Position numbers and translations under genes: made by a program
Notes under the pieces: generated by a model
Database searches by the model: none
The model's input: the letters and a program-made list of their open reading frames with translations, nothing else
What the model was told of the DNA's origin: nothing
Origin: Constantimarinum furrinae
GTDB taxonomy: Bacteria; Bacteroidota; Bacteroidia; Flavobacteriales; Flavobacteriaceae
Length of the DNA: 64,000 bases
Direction: 5' to 3'
Assembly: GCF_014295415.1 (NCBI RefSeq)
Contig: NZ_CP052909.1
Location: 186,001-250,000 of the forward strand
In this document: positions 9,394 through 18,178 of the stretch, one piece after another
How the letters are laid out: the number at the start of each line of letters is the position of its first letter
Position numbering within the stretch: the stretch's first letter is position 1

Positions 9394-9416
9394 CCTTTAG
9401 AAAGTCTAATTTCAAT

Positions 9417-9803
9417 TTACAAGTTCAGAATTTTTTCAATATTGGGTTTAAAATAATTCGGCCCTTTTAAAACCTTCCCGTCTTCACGGTAAATAGGCTT
9501 TCCGTCGGCTCCCAGCTTACTCATATTACTACGCTGAATCTCATTAAAAACTTCCTCTATTTTCTCCTGCATCCCATGTTCGATGATGGTTCCGCAGAGA
9601 ATATAAAGCATATCTCCAAGCGCATCTGCAACTTCAACGAGATCATTATTATTGGCCGCTTCCAAATATTCTTCATTCTCCTCCCTCATCAGTTTGTATC
9701 GCAACAAATTTTTAGCCTCACCAAGATCGGCTGTGGGTTCATTCTTAATTCCTAATCCGAAGGCATCGTGAAATTCATGTACTGCGGCTATTTTGTTTTT
9801 CAT
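9417..9803 (-). CDS. MazG-like nucleoside triphosphate pyrophosphohydrolase
   Basis: A 128-residue all-alpha NTP pyrophosphohydrolase. The metal-binding pattern EExxE...ExxD appears as REENEEY (about 40-46) and EVADALGDMLY (about 57-67). Such single-domain proteins clean up non-canonical nucleotides or act like phosphoribosyl-ATP pyrophosphohydrolase; the substrate cannot be assigned. It converges on ilvE with 23 bp between stops. Confidence 0.82.
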   Translation of the reverse strand: MKNKIAAVHEFHDAFGLGIKNEPTADLGEAKNLLRYKLMREENEEYLEAANNNDLVEVADALGDMLYILCGTIIEHGMQEKIEEVFNEIQRSNMSKLGADGKPIYREDGKVLKGPNYFKPNIEKILNL

Positions 9804-9914
9804 ATTTTCTGAAATGTTTATTTGATGATTCGTCGATCCGTCTGCTTAAATTTTCTGAAACTTCGCAGGACTCCAACTAAAATTGTAAATTTACCTGTGT
9901 AAAACTACAAATTT

Positions 9915-10103
9915 ATGTTTAGTACCAGCCAATGGATTTTCTCTGCATGTTTTCTGGTTGCCTTTGTTATTTTAATGATCTTCAGTTATAAAAAAGATAA
10001 AAAACTCCATAAAAAGCACTATAAAGGAACCCTTTGGATCCTCGCCGGTTTTCTGGTTTTTGTCTTGCTTTTACTCGCTATAAAAACCGTGCTGAAGGAA
10101 TAA
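9915..10103 (+). CDS. small two-helix membrane protein
   Basis: 62 residues with two hydrophobic helices (about 7-24 and 42-58) joined by a very basic loop rich in Lys (KKDKKLHKKHYKG), so the loop should be cytoplasmic. No recognised domain. The clean start after an AT-rich leader and the typical membrane-protein composition support a real gene. Function unknown. Confidence 0.6.
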   Translation: MFSTSQWIFSACFLVAFVILMIFSYKKDKKLHKKHYKGTLWILAGFLVFVLLLLAIKTVLKE

Positions 10104-10184
10104 TTATAATTTAAATGCCGTCCTTTAAGTTCCGGGCTTCTAAAAAGTTGCAGTTGTGATACATTCCTTATAACTTAGATAAAA

Positions 10185-10202
10185 ATACCCAGTATCGGGT
10201 AT
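10185..10202. promoter_or_regulatory. inverted repeat ATACCC-N6-GGGTAT upstream of the lipoprotein-kinase-regulator unit
   Basis: ATACCC at 10185-10190 and GGGTAT at 10197-10202, spaced by AGTATC, preceded by AAAA and followed by TT. The right end is 54 bp before the ATG at 10256. The same repeat with the same N6 spacing and the same 54-bp distance occurs before the gene at 13447. It is a candidate site for the NarL-type regulator encoded between them. Confidence 0.7.
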
Positions 10203-10255
10203 TTACCATTTCATTAAAAACAACAAACTTAGCTAACACCTTAAAAACCAAAATC

Positions 10256-10822
10256 ATGAAACTCATTTCTAAAGTATTTTATTTATTACTTGGTATTCTT
10301 TTACTGAATAGTTGTTGCAGTAATTGCCCTCCAAAATGTGAAGAATGTCCTCAAACCGAATGCACCGATAGAAAACCGAGTGTGGAAGATGAGTTCTTTT
10401 TATCCATAAGAATGGACGAATCTGCTCCTTATAGCGATAAGTTCCAAACCATATTCGTGGAATCTCCAATGGATGAAACCGGAGATGTTTTCGTTATTGG
10501 ATCTAAAATAAAGGGAATAAAAGATGTACAGACCAATGTTTATAAAGATGTTGGTTTTAAAGATATTACCTTACGTCGTCTTGCCGGACAAACTTATGGA
10601 ATCACCAATATTGAATTGATCGATGATCATCCCAATTATAGGTATGTCTTAAAAGTATCTATAGACAGTATTGCCAATACTCCGGAAAATGATCAGGTCA
10701 AGTATTCTCAAAATATAATCATTCCGGAAATTACCCCAAATGATAAATTGGAAGTACAGGTTACAAACCTCCACAAGCCTTCGCTGCGCACCAAAATATG
10801 TCAAATACAAGCCGGCTCATAA
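10256..10822 (+). CDS. lipoprotein of unknown function, first gene of a two-component unit
   Basis: 188 residues with a lipoprotein signal peptide ending at LLNSCC, then a short Cys/Pro-rich segment (SNCPPKCEECPQTEC) with several CxxC-like spacings that might bind a metal or form disulfides. The rest is a predicted beta-rich domain without a family I recognise. The stop is 6 bp before the histidine kinase start, so it is likely cotranscribed with the two-component genes and may act as an envelope-side partner or target. The matched inverted repeat at 10185-10202 suggests control by the response regulator. Confidence 0.75.
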   Translation: MKLISKVFYLLLGILLLNSCCSNCPPKCEECPQTECTDRKPSVEDEFFLSIRMDESAPYSDKFQTIFVESPMDETGDVFVIGSKIKGIKDVQTNVYKDVGFKDITLRRLAGQTYGITNIELIDDHPNYRYVLKVSIDSIANTPENDQVKYSQNIIIPEITPNDKLEVQVTNLHKPSLRTKICQIQAGS

Positions 10823-10828
10823 ATTCTG

Positions 10829-12727
10829 ATGATTTTCGGAAAACTTAACTGTAAAAGAAAGCTAAGGCTGGTCATGATCCCCTTGTGCTTTCCTATGTTA
10901 TTGGTCGCCCAATTTAATGAGGGCCAGCAAGGTCTGTTCGATGCTATCAGAACGATGCGAATCGATTCGTTACAGTTGTTTTCCATGGAAGAAACCGTGG
11001 TAAATCGTTTTTTACACCAACAATTCGCTATTTTAAAAACCGGAGATCCTTTTTTTAAGGATGATGAAGAACCTGCTCCCGAATTCGAAAGGACACTGTA
11101 CTACCTTTCAAAAGGTGACAAGATCCTGGAAGAACAGAAAAATAAAGAGTCGGATTCAACAGCCTATTCCTATTTTATAAAAGCCTTATATATTACCGAA
11201 AACAATAATTGGAATGTTCTAGGGTGTGAAGCCTATAAACGTATTTTGCGTTATCAGTTTAAAAATCAAAAGGATTTCGACACATTTGAACGGCTTGCAG
11301 GAGAATATTCTAAAATAGCCTACGACGATTTCGAAAAGATCTATGCCACCTACTTCAGAGTTGGCGCCGAAATGACCAAACATTATTATATAGACACGCC
11401 GCAACATGATATTGAAGAAAAACTGCTTACCGCTATTCACAATGCTTCCATTAAGGATCATCCGTACCTTGAAGCCAGACTGAGTCAGTTGCTTGGTGTA
11501 TATTACGATCTCGAAAAAGTTACAGACAAACCCGTAGAATACTATAGTAAGGCGCTAAATATTTACGAAAGTATCCCCCTGTATTTTGTTCAGAAACACG
11601 CTATTGACATGAAGTTTAATATTGCGAGTTATTACAATGACCGGGATGATATGGTCAAAGCTCTAGAGTATGTACAATTAATAAACCCTAAGGAGATCAC
11701 TAAAAAAGATAGCAGGGATCTGCTGCTTATTAACGATATGTTCTATCAGATCTATAAGAAGTCGGATCAATTAGACAGTGCTCTCTTCTATTTAGAAAAA
11801 AAGAGTTTACTCAAGGATAGTGTCGATATGGAAAACCGAGCCAATGCCATCTCAGAGTTTGAAACCAAATACAGAGCCAGTGAAAAGGAGCGGCAAAATC
11901 TGGAATTACAAACTGAAATCACCAAAAAACAGCGTCAGCAGCAGAATACGATTATTGGAGGATTAATACTTTTACTAGTTGGAAGCATAATCGGGTATTT
12001 ATTATATAAAAACACTAAAAGAAAACAACGTATCGCCGAGCAACAGAGCGAAATCGAAATTCAGAAAACCGAGAAACTTCTAAAGGAACAAGAACTTACC
12101 TCTATTGATGCAATGATAGCCGGACAGGAAAAAGAGCGGCAGCGATTGGCTTCAGACCTGCACGATAGTGTTGGGGCGACACTGGCAGCGGCCAAATTAC
12201 AGTTTCACCACCTTTCACAAAACAAAGAGAAAGCTCAAGATTTGGGTGATTTGTATTCTAAGACAGAAAGCTTATTGTCTCAGGCATATAACGAAGTAAG
12301 AGCTATGGCTCATTTAAAAAACAGCGGAGTCATTGCAAAGAACGGATTGCTTCCCGCCGTCATGAAACTCGCTAAAAATGCTTCAGGAACCAATGATCTG
12401 CACATAGAGGTTCAGGATTATGGGCTGAACGAGCGGCTCGAAAATTCTTTGGAAATCGCCATTTTCAGAATTATTCAGGAATTAGTGACCAATATTATAA
12501 AACATGCGAATGCTTCCGAAGGAAGTATTTCGATTACACAACACGATGATTCCTTGAATATTATTGTGGAAGATAACGGTACCGGTTTTAATTTTAACAC
12601 CGTTCAAACAAAAGAAGGAATGGGACTCAGCAGTATAGAACGCAGAGTAGAACATCTCCAAGGCAGTATGGAAATAGACAGCACGCCCGGAAAAGGAACT
12701 TCAATTTTAATCGATATACCACTATGA
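10829..12727 (+). CDS. sensor histidine kinase, NarL/LiaS type with periplasmic TPR-like domain
   Basis: 632 residues: an N-terminal signal or anchor (about 8-28), a long helical region resembling tetratricopeptide repeats (about 40-345), a coiled coil, one membrane helix (about 375-395), a second coiled coil, then the kinase core. The H-box ERQRLASDLHDSVGATL places the phospho-accepting His at residue 445 (HisKA_3 type). The ATPase has NIIKHANAS, VEDNGTGF and GMGLSSIERRV. It should sense an envelope signal through the TPR region and phosphorylate the regulator, whose start overlaps its stop by 4 bp. Confidence 0.93.
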   Translation: MIFGKLNCKRKLRLVMIPLCFPMLLVAQFNEGQQGLFDAIRTMRIDSLQLFSMEETVVNRFLHQQFAILKTGDPFFKDDEEPAPEFERTLYYLSKGDKILEEQKNKESDSTAYSYFIKALYITENNNWNVLGCEAYKRILRYQFKNQKDFDTFERLAGEYSKIAYDDFEKIYATYFRVGAEMTKHYYIDTPQHDIEEKLLTAIHNASIKDHPYLEARLSQLLGVYYDLEKVTDKPVEYYSKALNIYESIPLYFVQKHAIDMKFNIASYYNDRDDMVKALEYVQLINPKEITKKDSRDLLLINDMFYQIYKKSDQLDSALFYLEKKSLLKDSVDMENRANAISEFETKYRASEKERQNLELQTEITKKQRQQQNTIIGGLILLLVGSIIGYLLYKNTKRKQRIAEQQSEIEIQKTEKLLKEQELTSIDAMIAGQEKERQRLASDLHDSVGATLAAAKLQFHHLSQNKEKAQDLGDLYSKTESLLSQAYNEVRAMAHLKNSGVIAKNGLLPAVMKLAKNASGTNDLHIEVQDYGLNERLENSLEIAIFRIIQELVTNIIKHANASEGSISITQHDDSLNIIVEDNGTGFNFNTVQTKEGMGLSSIERRVEHLQGSMEIDSTPGKGTSILIDIPL

Positions 12728-13350
12728 TCACAGTTGCCATTGCCGAAGATCACCAGTCCTTAGTCGACGGGATTAATCTTTTACTGAAATACGAAGAAGA
12801 TATTAGTATAGTTGGAATGGCTAACGATGGAGAAGCGTTGTTGGAGATCGTTAGAAGCAAACAACCAAAGGTTGTGCTAACAGATATTAAGATGCCAAAG
12901 ATCGATGGGATCGCGGCAACACGTATCATCAAAAAGGAATTCCCTCACATAAAAGTGGTTGCATTTACAATGTTCGATCAGGAGGATGCCATATCGCAAA
13001 TGGTTGCAGCCGGAGTTTCAGGCTATATTCTAAAAGACTCCCCACTCGAAGAAGTGATGAATGCCATACGAAGCGTTGCCGAAGGAAGTACATTTTTTGA
13101 TGCGGCCATTGACCTTACAAATCTTAATAAAGCTTCAGACCGAACTGAAAAAAAACCTGTCCTGAGTAAAAGTGAGCGTGAGATCTTAAAGCTTATTGGG
13201 GAGGGAAAGGCAACCAGCGAAATCGCAAAACTGCGCTTCACCGCTGTATCTACGGTTGAAAAACACCGAAAAAATATGATCCGAAAACTCGGACTCTCAG
13301 GGAAGGGAGAATTATTGCGGTATGCTCTTGAAAAAAAGTATGATTTTTAA
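12724..13350 (+). CDS. response regulator, NarL/LuxR family
   Basis: 208 residues. The receiver domain (1-120) carries the acidic pair at residues 8-9, phosphorylation site Asp54 in LTDIKMPKIDG and the conserved Lys in YILKDS. The C-terminal LuxR-type helix-turn-helix (about 145-205) reads LSKSEREILKLIGEG and VSTVEKHRKNMIRKL. It overlaps the kinase stop by 4 bp (ATGA type), a classical translational coupling. NarL-family regulators bind short inverted repeats as dimers; the two ATACCC-N6-GGGTAT sites that flank this system are the best candidates. Confidence 0.95.
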   Translation: MITVAIAEDHQSLVDGINLLLKYEEDISIVGMANDGEALLEIVRSKQPKVVLTDIKMPKIDGIAATRIIKKEFPHIKVVAFTMFDQEDAISQMVAAGVSGYILKDSPLEEVMNAIRSVAEGSTFFDAAIDLTNLNKASDRTEKKPVLSKSEREILKLIGEGKATSEIAKLRFTAVSTVEKHRKNMIRKLGLSGKGELLRYALEKKYDF

Positions 13351-13375
13351 TTTAACGGAATGACGACCTATAAAA

Positions 13376-13422
13376 ATACCCCCCAATGGGTATATTTTTT
13401 GTGCTTTTCTAGAGTATATTTG
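13376..13422 (+). promoter_or_regulatory. second ATACCC-N6-GGGTAT repeat plus TATATTTG -7 element
   Basis: ATACCC at 13376-13381 and GGGTAT at 13388-13393 with spacer CCCAAT; the right end is 54 bp before the ATG at 13447, identical to the site at 10185-10202. A TATATTTG matching TAnnTTTG lies at 13415-13422. No -33 box at normal spacing is apparent, compatible with an activator-dependent promoter. Confidence 0.7.
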
Positions 13423-13446
13423 ATCTATAACTAAAACCAAATTATT

Positions 13447-14286
13447 ATGCGAAATTTGAAATTCATTCTACCATTATTCTTAGTTTTTGCGATTACGTTT
13501 ATATCGTGTGAAGAAGAAGAAACCCCCGAACCTGAGGAAGAACAAATAGAAGTAAACGAAACTTCAATAATCCCCTCAACCTATTCCGGAAGACCCAACA
13601 ATGTATTGGGTTGTATTGAAATTGGCAGTAGAATTACCAGTATTGAAGTATGGGATCACGGAACGGTCGATGGTGACATCGTTTCTATTATTGCCAATGG
13701 AGATGTTATCATTGACGAACAGGTACTTGACGGTCCCTCCAATCCCATTGAAGTAAACTATAACTTCAGCTACAACGGGTTTAATTACGTAACGCTGTAT
13801 GCACATAATTTAGGTGATATCGCACCTAATACGTGCACCATTGCCATTAACGGTGTTGAGTTTATCTTAGAAGCCAATCTTGATGCCAATGGTGCAATTA
13901 ATGTGATCGTCGAAGGTTATGGAGTCGATTGTACCGATGCCCAGAGCGGTACCGGTGGTGGATCCGGTGGATCTGGTGGATCCGGTGGATCTGGAGGATC
14001 TGGAGGATCAGGTGGTGGCGGAAGCACTAACGGAGATGTTATTTTCTGGACAAGCACGGATTTTGGCTGTGGTCCAATTAGTGTAAACGTGAGTGGTGTG
14101 GGGTCGTCTACGATCACCGGTTTTTATTCTTCAACCCCGGATTGCGATCAGACCGGTGCCGGAGGTAACTTCAATAACCTCGCTCCCGGAACATACAATT
14201 TCAGTGCGAGTTGTACTACGCTAACCTGGAATGGTTCATTTACTATATCGGAAAATACTTGTACGACATTTCAACTAACCAATTGA
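13447..14286 (+). CDS. lipoprotein with two domains joined by a Gly-Gly-Ser repeat linker
   Basis: 279 residues: lipoprotein signal (ITFISC, Cys21), an acidic spacer rich in Glu and Pro, a beta-rich domain (about 38-160) with two Cys, a linker of repeated GGS (about 168-193) and a C-terminal beta domain (about 197-279) with four Cys (FGCG, TPDC, SASC, ENTC). No established family recognised. Probably exposed on the outer membrane. A likely target of the upstream two-component system because it carries the matched inverted repeat at 13376-13393. Confidence 0.8.
   Translation: MRNLKFILPLFLVFAITFISCEEEETPEPEEEQIEVNETSIIPSTYSGRPNNVLGCIEIGSRITSIEVWDHGTVDGDIVSIIANGDVIIDEQVLDGPSNPIEVNYNFSYNGFNYVTLYAHNLGDIAPNTCTIAINGVEFILEANLDANGAINVIVEGYGVDCTDAQSGTGGGSGGSGGSGGSGGSGGSGGGGSTNGDVIFWTSTDFGCGPISVNVSGVGSSTITGFYSSTPDCDQTGAGGNFNNLAPGTYNFSASCTTLTWNGSFTISENTCTTFQLTN
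13954..14024 (+). repeat. 9-bp in-frame repeat coding the GGS linker
   Basis: Reiterated GGTGGATCC/GGTGGATCT/GGAGGATCT units coding Gly-Gly-Ser. Gain or loss of units keeps the frame, so linker length could vary between strains. Confidence 0.85.
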
Positions 14287-14312
14287 TTCTTTGTTCTGAC
14301 TGATTATCCGAA

Positions 14313-14340
14313 AACCTCTCTGGTTAGTCGCAGGGAGGTT
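14313..14340 (+). terminator. terminator of the GGS-linker lipoprotein gene
   Basis: AACCTC and GAGGTT arms, extended by CTG/CAG across a T-G wobble, followed by TTTTTTATTTTT; 26 bp after the stop at 14286. Confidence 0.85.
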
Positions 14341-14365
14341 TTTTTATTTTTAATAAGGTATAAAA

Positions 14366-14394
14366 AAACCTCCTTACATATTGCAAGGAGGTTT
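14366..14394 (-). terminator. terminator of the M49 peptidase gene
   Basis: Perfect 10-bp arms AAACCTCCTT and AAGGAGGTTT; on the minus strand the hairpin is followed by a run of T. It lies 22 bp beyond the stop at 14417. Confidence 0.85.
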
Positions 14395-14416
14395 GTATTT
14401 AATGATCAATGTTTGC

Positions 14417-16453
14417 CTAGTTCTTTATCGGCAAATTGCTGTATTTTTCAGCATAAAACAACATCTGCTCTTCAAAAGTGTCTGGTTGCTTTACTTCAAA
14501 ACGCTCTATTTCACCTTCATCGTTCATTTTTGGAATGATCACCGGATTTACGAAACCGCTGTACGGTGCCGAAGTAAATTGTTTGTTTCGTTCAAGCACC
14601 TCAGCGTGAAGTTTCTGATCTACTTTTACACCGTATCCTTCCACCAAGGCTTCTACTGCAGCATAGTCACCTTCCGACTTAATGCGCTGCGTTTCGCGCA
14701 ATAGCTGTCCGAATAACTCGTGTAATTTATCGTAATCATTAATATTGAAATAGGTTTTGCCATCCCGGGTGATCTTCTCGATCACATTGTCTTCTAATCC
14801 TTTTTCATACGCCCATGCCGATACCCACTGTCGGTTTCTCATGTGAGCTTCTTCTACATCATCCCCAAGATTAAGGCGAATTAACTGCGACATTAATCCA
14901 TTTCTGATGTAACCGTCGTAAGCAGCCATACCAACTTTTTTCCAGTCATCTACCAAACCTAATTCTTGTAATTTGGGATTGTATAAGTAATACAAGCCTA
15001 TAAGGTCTGCACGTCCTTCCTCCAATGTAGAAGCATAATTCTTAAGCGTTTCCTTGGTTTCTCCAACACCGGGATTTAATTGTCCCGATGCATGACCTAT
15101 CACTTCGTGAAGTGCCGTGTGAAGCTTGTCGGCGATTTGTCCGTATTCTTCTTCCAAAGCCAGTTCTTCTTCATCATTCACGAATTCCTTTAAACGTCCC
15201 GAACTACCCGCATTGTTATAAGCTTCAATAATATTTCCAAGGGAAACCGACTTACTTCCAACGGCAGCCCGAATCCAATTGGCATTGGGTAAATTCACAC
15301 CAATGGGTGTACTCGGGGATGCATCTCCGGCTTCTCCGGCTACATTTACTACCTTATAGGTTACGCCAACTACACTATCCTTTTTATGCGCTTCCATTAA
15401 GGGAGAATTATCTTCAAACCATTGTGCATTTTCAGAAAGCACAGCCATCTTTTCAGACATATCAAAATCCTTGATCTGTACGATGGTCTCATACGAACCT
15501 CTATATCCTAATGGATCATTATAGACTTCAATAAAACTATTGATGTAATCAATATTTCCTTCTGTGGCTTTTGTCCAAGCTACATTATAATCGTCCCAGG
15601 TTTGTAAGTCACCTGTCTTATAATATTCGATCAACAGGCCAATAGCATCGCCTTGAGCTTTATTTTCGGCAACTCCTTGTGCCTTTTCTAACCAAACTAT
15701 GATCTTGTCGATGGCAGCACCATAAAGTCCGCCCGACTTATAGACCCGTTCTTTTAATACTCCATTCTCTTTCACCAATTGTGAATTTAATCCATAAGAT
15801 AATGGCTTATCGGGATTTGGAGATTTCTTCTGCGCATAAAAGCTCTCTACGTCCTTATTTGTTACGTTTGGTCCGTAAAAATTCACAGCCGATAGCGCAA
15901 CATTGTCCACACCTTTCGCCTGATTTACCTTTTTGGAATCTTTGTCATTAAAGATCACATCGAATGCTTCACCCTCTAGTGTACTATTTGTTTCTGAAAG
16001 CAACGTTCTTAGATACTCGGCCGAAAAATCGGGTTTTATTTTGTCATTCGAATAATGGTGGTGGATACCGTTAGAGAACCATACACGTTTTAAATAGGTT
16101 TCAAAATTCTTCCAGTCGTCTGTAGATTTATCACCATTGTAGGTTGTATAGACATTTTCCAACGCCTTACGAATGGCCAGGTTATGTCGATAATTCTGGT
16201 CCCACATGATATCGCGACCTTCAAGTCCCGCCTGAGTTAAATAATAAACCAGTTTTTGTTCTTTAAGCGTAAGGTCATCCCAGCTTGGAATCTGGTACCT
16301 TAATATCCTAAGGTCTGCAAACTGATCTACATTGTAATTAAATTCGGCAGATTCAACAACTTCCGTCTCAACTTTGGGTTCCTTCTTATCGTCTATACAC
16401 GAAAAAAACAGCAAACCACTCATAGCCACGGCTATATAAAAAGTATTCTTCAT
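14417..16453 (-). CDS. dipeptidyl peptidase III-like zinc peptidase (M49 family), lipoprotein
   Basis: 678 residues with a lipoprotein signal peptide (LLFFSC, Cys19). The zinc motif of family M49, HExxGH, is seen as HEVIGH with the first His at residue 449, and the third ligand region as EEGRADLIGLYYL downstream. M49 enzymes remove N-terminal dipeptides from short peptides. Length fits the bacterial members, and the lipid anchor points to a periplasmic or surface role in peptide use. Monocistronic with its own terminator. Confidence 0.93.
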   Translation of the reverse strand: MKNTFYIAVAMSGLLFFSCIDDKKEPKVETEVVESAEFNYNVDQFADLRILRYQIPSWDDLTLKEQKLVYYLTQAGLEGRDIMWDQNYRHNLAIRKALENVYTTYNGDKSTDDWKNFETYLKRVWFSNGIHHHYSNDKIKPDFSAEYLRTLLSETNSTLEGEAFDVIFNDKDSKKVNQAKGVDNVALSAVNFYGPNVTNKDVESFYAQKKSPNPDKPLSYGLNSQLVKENGVLKERVYKSGGLYGAAIDKIIVWLEKAQGVAENKAQGDAIGLLIEYYKTGDLQTWDDYNVAWTKATEGNIDYINSFIEVYNDPLGYRGSYETIVQIKDFDMSEKMAVLSENAQWFEDNSPLMEAHKKDSVVGVTYKVVNVAGEAGDASPSTPIGVNLPNANWIRAAVGSKSVSLGNIIEAYNNAGSSGRLKEFVNDEEELALEEEYGQIADKLHTALHEVIGHASGQLNPGVGETKETLKNYASTLEEGRADLIGLYYLYNPKLQELGLVDDWKKVGMAAYDGYIRNGLMSQLIRLNLGDDVEEAHMRNRQWVSAWAYEKGLEDNVIEKITRDGKTYFNINDYDKLHELFGQLLRETQRIKSEGDYAAVEALVEGYGVKVDQKLHAEVLERNKQFTSAPYSGFVNPVIIPKMNDEGEIERFEVKQPDTFEEQMLFYAEKYSNLPIKN

Positions 16454-16566
16454 TATGTTAGTTTTTAATTTTCAACAAATGTAGCAAAATCATTTCATCT
16501 CTATATCATTAATTCTACGGCATAAAATTGATTATCTTAGCAGCAGTAACCAACAAACCAAAACCC

Positions 16567-17628
16567 ATGAAACTCTTAAAGTATCTGTTTTTTCTACTAC
16601 TTATCATCCTAGTTGGAGGTGCTATTTATTTTGGCACCAAAGATGGAAGTTTCGACATTTCAAAGACTAAAATGATCGAAGCACCTTCCGAAGTGATATA
16701 CAACAATGTAAAGGATTTCAAGAATTGGGAGACTTGGGGACCCTGGATGGACGATGATCCCGACCTGGAAATTAATTATGCGGAAAAGACTGAAGGCGAA
16801 GGCGCCTCTTATTCCTGGAAAAGTGAAATTGTTGGTGATGGTTCGATGAAAACTTTAAAGGTTATTCCACATAAGGAAATTGATCAGGAAATTGTTTTTA
16901 ATACTCCCATGGGAGATAGTAAAAGTGAGGTTTACTGGCGTTTTAACGATACTGAGACTCCCGGACAGACCGAAGTGGTCTGGGGCATGCGTGGAGAACA
17001 ATCCTTTATGGAAAAAGTGTTTATGGGTCTTTTTTCAGATGAGGATTTTGAATCCACTTTAGGCGCCATGTATGATGAAGGCCTAACTAAGCTGGATTCG
17101 GTGGTGGTGCAGTCTATGAATAACTATACGGTGAGTGTCGATGGTGTAACTCAATATGGCGGAGGCTATTATATGTTTAATACTACGTCTTCGAAAATTA
17201 GTGAGATAGGTGAAAAAATGGGCCCGATGATGGGACAGGTAGCCGGGTTTATGGCTCAAAACAACCTTCAGAGTGCCGGAATGCCCTTTACCATTTACAA
17301 TGAAATCGATCAAGCCAACGGAACCGTGATCTTTTCTGCGGCAATTCCAGTGAAGGAAAAAGTGATTACTGCGGAAGGAACTCCGGTGCTTTGCGGCTTT
17401 ATGGACCCTGTTACTACCTTAAAAACGACGCTAAAAGGAAAGTACGATTTTCTTCCGAAGGCTTATGAGGCAGCACAGGAATATATTCAAAAAAACAATC
17501 TTACTCCTCATCCTTCAGCCAATATGTTTGAAGTATATGCTACCGATCCGGGAGAAGTACCAAACCCTTCCAATTGGGTCACCGAAATTTATATTCCAAT
17601 TGTAACCCCTGTCGAACCGCAACAGTAG
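16567..17628 (+). CDS. SRPBCC-fold protein with C-terminal GyrI-like domain
   Basis: 353 residues counted from the ATG at 16567. An upstream in-frame ATG at 16528 would add 13 residues before the obvious membrane anchor (MKLLKYLFFLLLIILVGG), so the later start is preferred. After the N-terminal anchor comes a START/polyketide-cyclase-like SRPBCC domain (about 25-165, with KTKMIEAPSEVIYNNVKDF) and then a GyrI-like small-molecule binding domain (about 180-350). The combination is common in Bacteroidota; ligand unknown. crcB follows after 3 bp and is probably cotranscribed. Confidence 0.82.
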   Translation: MKLLKYLFFLLLIILVGGAIYFGTKDGSFDISKTKMIEAPSEVIYNNVKDFKNWETWGPWMDDDPDLEINYAEKTEGEGASYSWKSEIVGDGSMKTLKVIPHKEIDQEIVFNTPMGDSKSEVYWRFNDTETPGQTEVVWGMRGEQSFMEKVFMGLFSDEDFESTLGAMYDEGLTKLDSVVVQSMNNYTVSVDGVTQYGGGYYMFNTTSSKISEIGEKMGPMMGQVAGFMAQNNLQSAGMPFTIYNEIDQANGTVIFSAAIPVKEKVITAEGTPVLCGFMDPVTTLKTTLKGKYDFLPKAYEAAQEYIQKNNLTPHPSANMFEVYATDPGEVPNPSNWVTEIYIPIVTPVEPQQ

Positions 17629-17631
17629 CCT

Positions 17632-18003
17632 ATGAAACAGCTGCTATTGGTTTTCCTGGGAGGAGGCCTTGGAAGTGCCTTGAGATTTGGAGTAATGAAA
17701 ATTATGAGCACACCGGCTAATGCATTTCCTTATGGCACACTCTCTGTAAATATTCTCGGTAGTTTGATAATAGGAATTCTTTTAGGGGTACTTGTAAAGG
17801 GAAACCCAACATCCGAAAACATGACCGTGCTACTCGTTGCCGGATTTTGTGGTGGTTTTACGACCTTTTCGGCTTTTGCACTGGAAAATTATCAGTTTCT
17901 AAAGAATGGGGATCTACTCAATTTCTCCCTATATACGGGGGGAAGTATTTTATTAGGCTTGTTGGCAGTTTTTTTAGGGATATGGCTGGGAAAGGCCATT
18001 TAG
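17632..18003 (+). CDS. crcB: fluoride channel CrcB/Fluc
   Basis: 123 residues, four membrane helices. The family motifs are GGGLGSALRFGVM near the N-terminus, GTLSVNILGSLIIG and GFCGGFTTFSAFALE, which hold the pore Asn and Phe residues of Fluc channels. Functions as an antiparallel dimer that exports fluoride passively. It starts 3 bp after the preceding stop, leaving no room for a crcB fluoride riboswitch directly ahead. Confidence 0.94.
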   Translation: MKQLLLVFLGGGLGSALRFGVMKIMSTPANAFPYGTLSVNILGSLIIGILLGVLVKGNPTSENMTVLLVAGFCGGFTTFSAFALENYQFLKNGDLLNFSLYTGGSILLGLLAVFLGIWLGKAI

Positions 18004-18048
18004 AGTTTTTTATTAATTGATTTTTCTGAATCGTAAATAATTTTTTTC

Positions 18049-18056
18049 TACATTTG
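18049..18056 (+). promoter_or_regulatory. -7 element of a short transcription unit
   Basis: TACATTTG is an exact TAnnTTTG match. A TTGA at 18018-18021 is near the position expected for a -33 element. Transcription would begin around 18062-18065, just before the ORF at 18074. Confidence 0.65.
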
Positions 18057-18073
18057 ATTCAATATTTTAAAAA

Positions 18074-18148
18074 ATGAGAACGAACACACGTATGTATAAT
18101 AAGATTCAGGTCGTGATTATCGAACTTGATCGGCGATGCGTGTATTGA
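18074..18148 (+). CDS. 24-residue ORF inside a promoter-to-terminator unit (leader peptide or sRNA-encoded peptide)
   Basis: An ATG-to-TGA frame coding MRTNTRMYNKIQ followed by VVIIELDRRCVY. It lies between an exact -7 element (18049-18056) and a strong intrinsic terminator (18179-18204), so the whole transcript would be only about 140-150 nt. The MFS gene starts 25 bp after the terminator. It may be a leader peptide controlling readthrough into the MFS gene, a small protein, or chance coding within a small RNA. No family recognised. Confidence 0.4.
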   Translation: MRTNTRMYNKIQVVIIELDRRCVY

Positions 18149-18178
18149 TTATAAAACTATAAGCTAATTCAATATGAA

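Noticed and set aside
17600-17632. Fluoride riboswitch before crcB
   Set aside because: Only 3 bp separate crcB from the preceding gene and no crcB-motif RNA structure is visible upstream.
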